From Theocolax elegans (lineage: Eukaryota; Arthropoda; Insecta; Hymenoptera; Cerocephalidae): a stretch of DNA of 64,000 bases. This document shows positions 51,801-63,366 of the stretch, piece by piece. The notes beneath the pieces were generated by a model, which saw only the letters and a list, made by a program, of their open reading frames with translations, searched no databases and was not told the DNA's origin. A program made the position numbers and the translations under genes. Each line of letters opens with the position of its first letter. Position 1 is the stretch's first letter. The stretch covers positions 8,282,001-8,346,000 of the forward strand of contig CM047425.1 of the NCBI GenBank assembly GCA_026168455.1, read 5' to 3'.

Positions 51801-54162
51801 AATTCTCCAGCTTTCCAACTGTCTATCTCTATTTTTTTTCCCTACCTTTCGTCCTACAACTATTTATTTATTTTTTTCTTCTTCTTTTCCTTCTCGCGGT
51901 CTCTGGGTAAGAGACAGCCGTCGAGTGCGTAATCGTGCCGCCGGACACGCGTTTGATCTTTGCTTTTATTACCGATCGCGCGGACACCAGACAGTAATGA
52001 CCGTCTCTTGCGCGTATTAACGACGCATTTACGATGACTTTTAATCCAGACGTGGAGACGTTGTAGACTCCTTCCTTGTATGTATATAGCGTCTCGCAAA
52101 ATATATATATATATATATACATTTTTTTTACGAATTTTAAAAGTGTGTTGCCCCTAGGTTTCGAAAGATTGACGGGTTCTTTCGTTTTTTTGATGCCTCG
52201 TTTCATTTCCGGCGTTCGCGCGGGATTGGAAAACTAGCGCGAGGTCTGCCGAGTGACTATTCGCGCAGCTGGAACACGCGATATCAAATTGAGAAATCGC
52301 TTCGAGTGTCCGGGTGGTTGCGCTTTTTAGCTTAAAAAGAGATGGGCGGACGGGAGGTGGAGAGCGATGACGATGAGGCTGCGCTTTCGTTGTATCGTAA
52401 GACTCTCTTGTAAAGACTTAATATTTCAAATCTTACCCGGTATCTATTTATCTTATCTAATTGTTCCGATTTCACGATTTAACGTTTGATAACACTTTGC
52501 GTTATGTACGTTCTGCAAAAATTATATACATATACACACTATATGTGTGTGTACTCGTATAGTAATAACGGCCAAGCCGTATTCTTTAAGACGTTGTTGT
52601 TAGTTGTACGTTGAGTCGAGAAACAATTACATATTTTTAATTTACCAAACGAACAAAAGTGAAAGCTCACTTTTACAAAACGAATAAAAGGTAAATAACA
52701 TTTGCATGTTGAATTATATATCTTAATAATAATAATCCCGAAGGTGTTAACATTCACTTAAATTGTAACGCATAGAGAAATCCTGTTTTAATTATCGTGG
52801 GTTTACGTAAGCAGAGAATATAATCGCAAGTTGTGAGAAAACAAACGAAAAACAATTTGGCGGAAACGGTTATCGGTATTGCAAGTTACAAACAGAGGAG
52901 TACCGCATTTGCGGTCAATAATCTAGGTAGGGAATGAGAACACATATAGTGTCCAACTGCGTGCAACTCGACGTTCACTTCCAACCTCGTCCCTCGCTAT
53001 GCACGAAACACTTAGACGCGCGGTTCGTCTACTTAACAATGTACCCGAGTGCTGCTGTCTCCCTCCCTCGCCCCTTTCTATCTGCCTCTCTTGGATAATT
53101 CCGACACTTAGCGGGACGCGCCAAAGGGCGCAGATTGTTCATCGCATATACATATGTCTATATACATGCAAGCACGTGGGTCGCATCGTTTTCTCGCGAG
53201 CTCTACCGCATTATCGTATCTTACTCTTGCGAAACTGGAAATCCGTGTGCGCACCGCGTGCTGCTAACGCGATGACTCGTACCTGCTGCTGTATACTTGC
53301 CTCCTTAGTTTATATATAATACGGATTTTATTCTTCTTTGTAATACTCGGTTTTTTTACACGCGGCGTGGAGTAAAATAATTTACAATAATAAATATATC
53401 AATTTTTTAATGGCTTTAAAATGGTAATTTATTGTTTTTCATAACATTGTCGTTATATAGAAGTTACTTTTATCGAATCGCGAGAGGCGCGTATAAAAGT
53501 AAAAATTTTTGAAGAAGTTTAACGTATCGCGGGAAAACAAGTGTTCCGTTTTCCAGTAGGTTGCAACGAGGAAACGGATCGTCGTTACAAGGAAATAAGA
53601 ATAATATGAAAGAAGGTATATAATTGTTGGATGAGGGTAAACGAGGAGATGGTATAGGAAGGCAAACTCTTACATGCATTTCGAAGGTTGACACATGCAG
53701 GTCCCACTTCCATCTTCATTTGTCTTGCTCGTGCGTCGAGGTGCTGTCTGTCCATCTCTGTTCCTCGTTACGGCCTCCCATTAATTTTAATTACGTCGAG
53801 GCCCTCGTCGGGTTTTCGCTATACCTCGGAGAGCATAATACACCCTCTTCTACGGTGTGCGCGTTCCAAGCGTTCCTCCTTCGCGCGCGCGCGCGTGCAA
53901 CTTGCCAAACTCGTGTATGACGGGTCGCAGCGAGACTACGACGCGGACTCCTCTCCTCCCCGGTTAATGCGTACACGCGTATCACGTACATATACACACC
54001 ATACCGGTCGTTGTTGTGTTTCGCTTGCATACCACGAGCCTCTTCCGTCTTCGTTATCCTCCATTAAGGAGGGCATGCGCCTAAATATTTCACGAGCTTC
54101 CACCTACGTTCAAGAGTGTGAGGACCGAGTGTTACTGTTTTCACGGTCGCGTGATCTTCGCG

Positions 54163-54186
54163 CTTCTTCTTCTTCTTCTTCTTCTT
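54163..54186 (+). repeat. (CTT)8 microsatellite
   Basis: Twenty-four bases of perfect CTT; it explains poly-serine and poly-glutamate runs in overlapping frames. Confidence 0.95.
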
Positions 54187-54580
54187 CCTCTATACTTCTC
54201 CAACAAGTATCCAAACATTTTGAAACTTTGCAACCTAGAACATACCGTCTGTACGCGATCCTAATTTTCCAGATAACTCGCGTAATATTTTGATTTGTTA
54301 TGTCATTAGCGGTTTTAATTTTACCAAACGTACGTTCTACATATACATCGTGTTGGTTTAGAAACATATCGTTAACGATTGATATCGGTTAAAAGTTTAG
54401 AAATATCTAGCGTGTTATTATATTTTGAAGAATCAAAGTGTTGGGTGTTTATATTATACGTAACCGCGTGTGTTCGCCTAGATGATGTAGTAATAGTTTA
54501 TAGATAGAGATCAAAAGCGCAGAGTGTATGCTTTTATAGACTTGTGCAATAAAGCACGTGTATATCGCTAAAGTTTACCT

Positions 54581-54628
54581 CCCCCCCCCCCCTCATTCTC
54601 CCTCCCTCTCTCTCTCTCTCTCTCTCTC
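54581..54628 (+). repeat. C12 homopolymer followed by (CT)n
   Basis: Twelve consecutive C at 54581-54592, then CT-rich sequence with perfect CT at 54606-54628. Confidence 0.95.
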
Positions 54629-55051
54629 ACTCTTTCGGTCTCGGTAAAACACTCAATCACACTTTCCCGTAGGAGCTGCTCGCGTTAACAATATTATTGC
54701 TGGATTTTGCGGAGCTCCGCGCGAAATGTTGCCTTAGACAAGTACAATATTCACTCGCGCGCGAACCTCGGAAAGTTTGAGCCACCTCGCCGGGCGCATT
54801 TAATAATTTACGCATTCCGCAAAATCTAGGAAGTTAGCCTGGTCGACGCCGGATGCATAGCCAAGGATGCTCGGTCTCGCCCGTCGACACGGGGGCACCC
54901 ACCGCGCGGTCTAGCTAATTAGGCGCAAGACTTTAACGCGAGTACTTTATCGAGCGTACAGTACAGACGTTCTATCTCTCCCTCTCTCTCTCTCTCTCAC
55001 TTTATATGTGTATACGCATGCGTTTGTACGCTCCCTCTTCCTATCTTTCGT

Positions 55052-55054
<3 letters not shown>

Positions 55055-55085
<31 letters not shown>
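55055..55085 (+). repeat. (CT)15 microsatellite
   Basis: Thirty-one bases of perfect CT, followed by CA repeats and a GTGC tetramer run at about 55108-55122. Confidence 0.95.
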
Positions 55086-55089
<4 letters not shown>

Positions 55090-55450
55090 CCACACATATA
55101 CACACTTTGTGCGTGCGTGCGTGCATTGTCTTACGCACAAGTTTCGCCAAGGGTGGTTGTACCCTACCTACCTCCGACAGCCATGAATTTAATCAACGTA
55201 ATTTTCCAACCACGCCTCCGGTATACTACCTGCCGAGTCTCTCTCCTCTGTGTCTCCCTCGACGCAGTCTGGAGACTCGAGAAGAAAGACAACGATATCG
55301 CGTCGGGCCTCTTCTCTATCTCTTTCTCTCCGAATATCGCGAGAGCTAATATGAAACAGCCCTGTAGATTCACCAAGATTAGAATAGGGGAACAGGGAAA
55401 CCGTCCCATAAAAATGGGAGAAAATCAAGTTGTAAAGAAAAGGTCTTAGA

Positions 55451-58022
55451 ACTAATTTTTTGTTACTTTTTCAAATTATTTTCCGATTAATTGCTATTTT
55501 ATTAACAATTTATTATATTATATTGTTTAAGTTTCATTTATTTTGCTATAACAATGTAAACTAATAGTAAGTTGGTTTTTTCTAATGGATACACGTAACG
55601 TGTACAATTTTTGAGGGATAATTGGCGATTAATGAGTAATTTTGTAATTATTGTTCTCACATCGCATATCAATATAAGTTTGATTTAAAACAAAATAGTT
55701 TTAAGCACTAAAATAAATGTATAGATGCTTACAATAATTTAGAATTAATTTTAAGTAATGCTTTTGATAAAAAGAAAATATAATTACTTTTTATTTATCA
55801 TTTAATAAAAATATCAGCCTTATAATTTAGAAATAATAGCATTTAAAATTTATTTTGCAGTTACATTAGTCATAACAAAGTAAATTTTGTAAATTTATAA
55901 TATATACGCTTTGAAAAGAGCAGACACTGTAATTTTCTTTTAATTACTTCATAATATTTAGATGATGATTTTTAAATGAAATTTGTGCAGAATTCTAATT
56001 GGATTTTCTTATCCAAATTGAGCGAAAACAATGAGGTACCACCATCCCGGTCATATATATATCCAAAGAAACTCGCTAGCTAAAATGTAGTTAATTTTCA
56101 AAATATCTGGCCAGATTTTCATTAGATTATATTCCCATTTATTTGTATGGTTTATTTTTACGTGTACACACATATACACCCAAATACATATATAGATATT
56201 TGTCGGTTTAAATAAAGAGACGAAGGAACATTTCAGTCTTGCATTTTAATCGAGATACTAGCTCCGCGATGAAATCCTCTCTAGTTACTCTCGGAACGAA
56301 TTAATTATCCTCATTTGCAAGCCTCAGTCGCTGCATCCTCATTGCGAAGGCTCCTTCCGAATCTTGTTCCTTGGATCTTTTCACTTCTAATCACTTTTTG
56401 TTTCCTGCCTCACTTAATTTCTTCCCTACATTTTTTTCTCCATCCCTTAATTAATTGTATACACAAGATTTCAGAATACAAATTATTTTTAATTCCAAGT
56501 TTTTATTTCAGAAATGTAATATCCGTGTATTTCCTTTTTATTTGTAATGCGCAACGTGACGTGGAAACGCAAAACGGAACTTATTTACATGCAGACAAAA
56601 TTAGCTATGTTTACATGTTAATAAACGAAATTAAAGCAAAAAAAGAAGAAGTTTATATTTTGAACACAAAAGAGATGAAAATTAATTTGAACTTTTAGTA
56701 GTGTCGTAAAGCTGACTATATTGGTTAACGTGAACAAATGTTCGTATTAGTCAAAAAGTTGTTCAACATTTCACTTCAAGTTAATATATATTACCTCCGA
56801 AATTTTCGAGAACGAGTGTTACTTTTCACCTATGCTTTTTTTTCATCCTCCCTCTCTGCAGACTCTCCTAAATCACTCGAGTTATATGCCCTCGATTCAA
56901 GTAGTCTCTTAGCGTATTCATACATTTCCCGTCGTCACTTTGGAAAAAAACTAGGCCTCCTTTGAAACAGTCGTAGAATGGTGTAAAAGTGCATCTAGAG
57001 TAGCAACGGCGACGGTCGACGACTACGACGAAGAAGCATGAGTCACTTCCGGCTTTCCGACTCTCCGTCTCGTTCTCGTTTATCCTAGTCTTCGTACGAT
57101 CTATCCGTTCCGTATACCGCATCTCTACTATTCGGTTTTTTTTTCTCCCTTAACTTGACGGCGACATTTTGCAACTCTCGACTCTTACGCGCGAGCTCTG
57201 GCAAGGATCGATTTGCATAACGAGAGTCAGCGCCTAGCGCTTTCGTCAAAAACTCCCGGGGATCATGCCGGTGAGGGACGTCGACGCGGGAAAGGCGGCG
57301 TTTATTTAGATTCGCCCGAACGAAATTGCCCTGGTGTTCCCGCGAAGCGAACTTTACTATGCATTATCCTTCTTTTGCTTCGCTTCCCACTCAGTGTCTT
57401 TCCTGGAGTGAATGTATATATATGTATATGTATATACACCTCGGTTCATGCGCTTCGCGAACGAAGGGAATTCAGAAACGCGGCTTGAAACCCTCCTCCC
57501 CCCGCTTGTCCCTTTTATTCTTTAATTTTATTTGAGTAAAGATGCAGCCTCCGGAAATACGCGCGCGCTTCTCCGGCTTATTTCATTTGCGCCACCGCCA
57601 CCTCGCAATGCTCATTCTTTAATATTAAATAACAAAGTTTTTATTGCTTATCTTTTCTTTCAACTATAAACCATCTCAACATCAGCTCCTTCATCGAGTA
57701 TATAAAGAAAATAACGTGATTTCCTTACGCTACGGTAGAAATACTTTTCATTGTTAACGGATCGTAAATCCTATGAAAAAAATTCTTCTCATTGCACGTT
57801 TTTCCGCGTAGTTTATTTTCATTTATGTATGCTTTTTTTCTCCATTTAATACTTTCCTTTGCTTGTTATTAAATACTTTGACTGTAGTATTGTATTTTCT
57901 GGCTCGATTGGTCCAAGGTATTTAATAAAATTTTTACAATTCGCGAATGCGCATCTTGCATTATATTCCACTCGATAAATTAATTTTATCGTTATTTTTA
58001 AAGTGCTTTTATTTTATAAATA
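55451..58022. other. Intron block 8: AT-rich with an island at 57.0-57.6 kb
   Basis: Mostly AT-rich. The island at about 56990-57610 contains a GGTGGCGC motif on the minus strand (57588-57595), similar to a CTCF core. Nothing coding is recognised. The block ends at the left breakpoint of the first tandem duplication. Confidence 0.5.
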
Positions 58023-58150
58023 TAACTTTCTTACTTTCTTTACATACGTATATTAATTTCTATTTTATTTTATAGTTGATGCATTTGTTAATTATTAATT
58101 TGAAAATATTCGTAAATATTTATACAATTATATTATAATTTTCTGTTTCA

Positions 58151-58152
58151 GG
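58151..58152 (+). promoter_or_regulatory. Candidate recursive (ratchet) splice site, copy 1
   Basis: A pyrimidine-rich tract (TTTTCTGTTTC, 58139-58149) ends in CAG at 58151 and is followed directly by GTAAGAATG. This is the acceptor-donor fusion that defines zero-length-exon recursive splicing, and the regenerated donor GTAAGAA equals that of the signal-peptide exon 34.66 kb upstream. It lies on the same strand as that exon. It was the best match found when scanning the plus-strand intron for AG|GTRAG preceded by pyrimidines. Confidence 0.55.
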
Positions 58153-58255
58153 TAAGAATGACGATATTGTTTGAAGTTTGATGTATGTATGCAATGTGGA
58201 ACTTCGTGAGTAAATCAATGTTATTGTCACCGGCTCAATGTACGCTTAGAACAAC
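58152..58255 (+). other. Possible alternative exon at the ratchet, with an in-frame stop
   Basis: If the acceptor at 58151 is paired with the next strong donor, AAC|GTAAGT at 58255/58256, a 104-nt exon results. In the phase set by the first coding exon it reads seven codons and then TGA (58174-58176), so inclusion would truncate the protein right after the signal peptide. A weaker donor (TTC|GTGAGT) lies at 58205/58206. Similar stop-containing exons occur at recursive sites in long vertebrate neuronal genes; usage here is inferred. Confidence 0.3.
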
Positions 58256-58331
58256 GTAAGTATAATTTATTAAATGATGTATACAATAGCGTTGTGGTAC
58301 GTTTACCTTAAAAGGTAAAATTTGCTATTGG

Positions 58332-58407
58332 TTATAGCGAGCACAGTTAGCTAAAGCAGTATAATAAATCAGAGCCTGTGTATAATAATAAGGTACCCTC
58401 GCTATAA
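58332..58407. repeat. Inverted repeat downstream of the ratchet
   Basis: TTATAGCGAG (58332-58341) and CTCGCTATAA (58398-58407) are perfectly complementary, with nested CACAG (58342-58346) and CTGTG (58376-58380) inside. The whole element is repeated 1,258 bp downstream. Confidence 0.7.
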
Positions 58408-59408
58408 ACGGTCCGTCGAGACACGATGATCCGAAAAGGAATTTCCACGGTTACGCGGGCAGTATGGGTTCGAGGAGTCGTCTCTTGGAGTACCGGTGAA
58501 GATCAGGTAGCAAAGGTTCACCACGGGCATTTACGATGTATATGTTATACGTATAATACCAGTCGTTATAAGCGTTACAGTGTACAGTAAGATTCGATAT
58601 ATATACATCTACATATGCAATGTATGTGGGTATATATATATACGAAAGGAACAAGGTATATGAAAGGTGTATATAGGAAAGGTTGCCACGCGACACGGGC
58701 TAATGAACGGGCCAAGAGAGTAGCAGTTTCCTCTCGAAAATCCGGACGTTGAGAGTTGCATCTCCCGCGGACTCGGTTCAACTAAGTAGTGTTAAGACGC
58801 GAGTAACGAGCCGGCACTTTCGCGGCTACGGCTACGGATTTTGATGTAAACGCGCTTTAAACTAAGTAGCGCCAGGGATTTACCAAGGCGATATAGTGGC
58901 TACAGGAGCGGATGCTACCACCGCGTGCCTCCGCGGATTACCGCCCAAGATCGCGACAGCCTCTACACGATGAGCTTTACCTTTGCCATCTCTTGCCCTT
59001 TATATATGCACCGAGCTTTCGTAGATGCGCTTCGATCCAGCACGACGACTTTACCTCTTATCTCCTACTCTCGAGCTCTTAACTAAATTAACCCGTGTGG
59101 TGTACTTCCTTAATATTTGATATTTACCCTCTACATTATGCCTTTGTATGTATAATATTATATACCTATAGGTATACCTATGTATATGTATAATATTTAA
59201 TTCCTTTATTACCGGTCAAATCTGTAGTAATTAATTCGGAGAACAGATAAATATTATGCTATAAAAATATTTTATTAATCTAACTTTCTTACTTTCTTTA
59301 CATACGTATATTAATTTCTATTTTATTTTATAGTTGATGCATTTGTTAATTATTAATTTGAAAATATTCGTAAATATTTATACAATTATATTATAATTTT
59401 CTGTTTCA

Positions 59409-59410
59409 GG
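59409..59410 (+). promoter_or_regulatory. Candidate recursive splice site, copy 2
   Basis: Identical to the site at 58151/58152, in the second copy of the 1,258-bp unit. If the duplication is real, the intron would have two ratchet points 1.26 kb apart; if it is an assembly duplicate, only one exists. Confidence 0.4.
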
Positions 59411-60424
59411 TAAGAATGACGATATTGTTTGAAGTTTGATGTATGTATGCAATGTGGAACTTCGTGAGTAAATCAATGTTATTGTCACCGGCTCAATGTA
59501 CGCTTAGAACAACGTAAGTATAATTTATTAAATGATGTATACAATAGCGTTGTGGTACGTTTACCTTAAAAGGTAAAATTTGCTATTGGTTATAGCGAGC
59601 ACAGTTAGCTAAAGCAGTATAATAAATCAGAGCCTGTGTATAATAATAAGGTACCCTCGCTATAAACGGTCCGTCGAGACACGATGATCCGAAAAGGAAT
59701 TTCCACGGTTACGCGGGCAGTATGGGTTCGAGGAGTCGTCTCTTGGAGTACCGGTGAAGATCAGGTAGCAAAGGTTCACCACGGGCATTTACGATGTATA
59801 TGTTATACGTATAATACCAGTCGTTATAAGCGTTACAGTGTACAGTAAGATTCGATATATATACATCTACATATGCAATGTATGTGGGTATATATATATA
59901 CGAAAGGAACAAGGTATATGAAAGGTGTATATAGGAAAGGTTGCCACGCGACACGGGCTAATGAACGGGCCAAGAGAGTAGCAGTTTCCTCTCGAAAATC
60001 CGGACGTTGAGAGTTGCATCTCCCGCGGACTCGGTTCAACTAAGTAGTGTTAAGACGCGAGTAACGAGCCGGCACTTTCGCGGCTACGGCTACGGATTTT
60101 GATGTAAACGCGCTTTAAACTAAGTAGCGCCAGGGATTTACCAAGGCGATATAGTGGCTACAGGAGCGGATGCTACCACCGCGTGCCTCCGCGGATTACC
60201 GCCCAAGATCGCGACAGCCTCTACACGATGAGCTTTACCTTTGCCATCTCTTGCCCTTTATATATGCACCGAGCTTTCGTAGATGCGCTTCGATCCAGCA
60301 CGACGACTTTACCTCTTATCTCCTACTCTCGAGCTCTTAACTAAATTAACCCGTGTGGTGTACTTCCTTAATATTTGATATTTACCCTCTACATTATGCC
60401 TTTGTATGTATAATATTATATACC

Positions 60425-63358
60425 TATAGGTATACCTATGTATATGTATAATATTTAATTCCTTTATTACCGGTCAAATCTGTAGTAATTAATTCGGAGA
60501 ACAGATAAATATTATGCTATAAAAATATTTTATTAATCTAGATTTATTATTTAAGTACACCTTTTCACTGATGTTGTATTATAGGCACTATATTTATAAG
60601 ATTATCCTACAGCTCGAATATGGCAAAATGATAAAAATCTAAAAATAGACAATTTGATAAAATTCATAAGAAATAATGATAAAGCATAAATGAAGTTGTT
60701 AAATAGTGGATTTTATACCCTAAGACACTAATTTGCTCATTATAAATACATTGGTTTGTGAAAGCTCCTAAAATTAGCGGGTATAGCATGCACCGAGGCA
60801 TGGAAAAAAAATCTTCTAAATTAGTAAAGATTTATAATTACGTCAACTCAGCGCAGCTGTCTATTTTAGAGTAAAGACTAATGACTCGTTTCCACACTTA
60901 TTTATAAACTGCACGAGAAGCGGAGCAATGCGATATTTCTCCTTTTTTCCCCGAGTGTAAAATCCAGGATGTTTACTTAGTCAAGTGATGCTCGGCGAGA
61001 GAAGCAAAACGCGTACATTGCCACTAATCCTATCGCTTTATGCGTTCTCTCTTGAATTTCTCTCTTATTTACCGGGGCAAGTGACCCTAACCTTTGGTAA
61101 AACAACGGGAATTTATCGAGTTTCGGATATATTTCCCGGTAAAAAGCGGAAATGAACATAGATCGACGTACAACAGCTGAGACGAGATGTCCCACCACGA
61201 AATCCGGTAAAATCCCAATGGAGCGCAACCGATAGACATATATACATATATAAATAAGCGCAACAACGGTCCTCAGTGCACAACCTTATCGACGACTCGG
61301 TTTCTTTCTCATTTCTTTCCTTTTTTTTCCCCCGAGCTCCCGCATATACGACGTATATGTGCGCGATGCGACGTGACTAATACGCGCGCCTCGGGATATA
61401 ACTCCCGCGATACCAGCTTCGCGCTTATACGAGAACCGGAAGCGCCTGAACGGACCTTTTTTTTACCTACTTTCTCGTGCACGCGTGTATACACCAAGAA
61501 GCCGGCGACACTTCAAAGACCGTCTTGGATCGACGCGCTTTTTGCGGACCGAGGACGAGTTGTGCAGTTTAACGTCTCACTTTTCCCTCGCTTGTCGCTT
61601 TAACTCCCTTTAACTTGCCCTGTCTCTTACGTCCGTTCTTGGTTCACTTCTATCTCTCTTTCATAAGACATTTCCATATAATTGCAGCGTTTCATCACTC
61701 CTATCGCGAAATGAATTATTTATAAACATAACTTGGATAATTATCGCATTTTTTTTTACATTTTTTCGAGTTTATTACTTTCCTTTTGAAATCCGTTGTC
61801 TCTATATTTAAGCAAAGTATCAAGTAATGTTTGATATCTGTATATAATTGCATCGAAGTTGTTTTATGGATGTATACACAGTATGCTATACATATAGGTA
61901 TACCTATGTATATGTATAATATTTAATTCCTTTATTACCGGTCAAATCTGTAGTAATTAATTCGGAGAACAGATAAATATTATACTATAAAATATTTTAT
62001 TAATCTAGATTTATTATTTAAGTACACCTTTTCACTGATGTTGTATTATAGGCACTATATTTATAAGATTATCCTACAGCTCGAATATGGCAAAATGATA
62101 AAAATCTAAAAATAGACAATTTGATAAAATTCATAAGAAATAATGATAAAGCATAAATGAAGTTGTTAAATAGTGGATTTTATACCCTAAGACACTAATT
62201 TGCTCATTATAAATACATTGGTTTGTGAAAGCTCCTAAAATTAGCGGGTATAGCATGCACCGAGGCATGGAAAAAAAATCTTCTAAATTAGTAAAGATTT
62301 ATAATTACGTCAACTCAGCGCAGCTGTCTATTTTAGAGTAAAGACTAATGACTCGTTTCCACACTTATTTATAAACTGCACGAGAGCGGAGCAATGCGAT
62401 ATTTCTCCTTTTTTCCCCGAGTGTAAAATCCAGGATGTTTACTTAGTCAAGTGATGCTCGGCGAGAGAAGCAAAACGCGTACATTGCCACTAATCCTATC
62501 GCTTTATGCGTTCTCTCTTGAATTTCTCTCTTATTTACCGGGGCAAGTGACCCTAACCTTTGGTAAAACAACGGGAATTTATCGAGTTTCGGATATATTT
62601 CCCGGTAAAAAGCGGAAATGAACATAGATCGACGTACAACAGCTGAGACGAGATGTCCCACCACGAAATCCGGTAAAATCCCAATGGAGCGCAACCGATA
62701 GACATATATACATATATAAATAAGCGCAACAACGGTCCTCAGTGCACAACCTTATCGACGACTCGGTTTCTTTCTCATTTCTTTCCTTTTTTTTCCCCCG
62801 AGCTCCCGCATATACGACGTATATGTGCGCGATGCGACGTGACTAATACGCGCGCCTCGGGATATAACTCCCGCGATACCAGCTTCGCGCTTATACGAGA
62901 ACCGGAAGCGCCTGAACGGACCTTTTTTTTACCTACTTTCTCGTGCACGCGTGTATACACCAAGAAGCCGGCGACACTTCAAAGACCGTCTTGGATCGAC
63001 GCGCTTTTTGCGGACCGAGGACGAGTTGTGCAGTTTAACGTCTCACTTTTCCCTCGCTTGTCGCTTTAACTCCCTTTAACTTGCCCTGTCTCTTACGTCC
63101 GTTCTTGGTTCACTTCTATCTCTCTTTCATAAGACATTTCCATATAATTGCAGCGTTTCATCACTCCTATCGCGAAATGAATTATTTATAAACATAACTT
63201 GGATAATTATCGCATTTTTTTTTACATTTTTTCGAGTTTATTACTTTCCTTTTGAAATCCGTTGTCTCTATATTTAAGCAAAGTATCAAGTAATGTTTGA
63301 TATCTGTATATAATTGCATCGAAGTTGTTTTATGGATGTATACACAGTATGCTATACA
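60425..63358 (+). repeat. Tandem duplication 2: 1,468/1,466-bp copies sharing 114 bp with duplication 1
   Basis: 60425-61892 and 61893-63358 are about 99.8% identical. I count one substitution (G at 60516, A at 61984) and two single-base length differences (an A run near 60520, and GAGAAGCGG against GAGAGCGG near 60916). An 8-bp TATAGGTA is shared by the unit start and the sequence after its end (63359-63366). The first 114 bp are also the tail of the 1,258-bp unit, so that tail occurs three times (59167-59280, 60425-60538, 61893-62005). Confidence 0.95.
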
Positions 63359-63366
63359 TATAGGTA

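Larger units (their letters stand above)
50101..55450. other. Intron block 7: AT-rich, then long islands at 51-55.4 kb
   Basis: Islands at about 50980-51500, 51890-52400, 52900-53300, 53460-54280 and 54650-55440. The longest uninterrupted frame in the window (plus 53688-54293, 201 codons) crosses the fourth one; it is opposed by minus frames over the same bases and shows no domain. Simple repeats: (TA)n 50596-50616, (AT)n 52101-52119, alternating CG 53882-53895, (CTT)8, a C12 run and two CT tracts. Confidence 0.45.
58023..60538 (+). repeat. Tandem duplication 1: two 1,258-bp copies
   Basis: 58023-59280 and 59281-60538 match base for base as far as I can compare by eye, at a constant offset of 1,258 with no indels. 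Two bases (TA) of microhomology exist at the junction. Each copy carries the recursive splice-like site, a balanced island and a terminal palindrome. Such identity means a very recent event or an assembly duplicate. Confidence 0.95.

Noticed and set aside
53688..54293. Longest plus-strand open frame in the window (201 codons)
   Set aside because: It lies in a CpG-rich island with opposing frames on the minus strand, contains a (CTT)n-derived serine run, and shows no domain or splice support.
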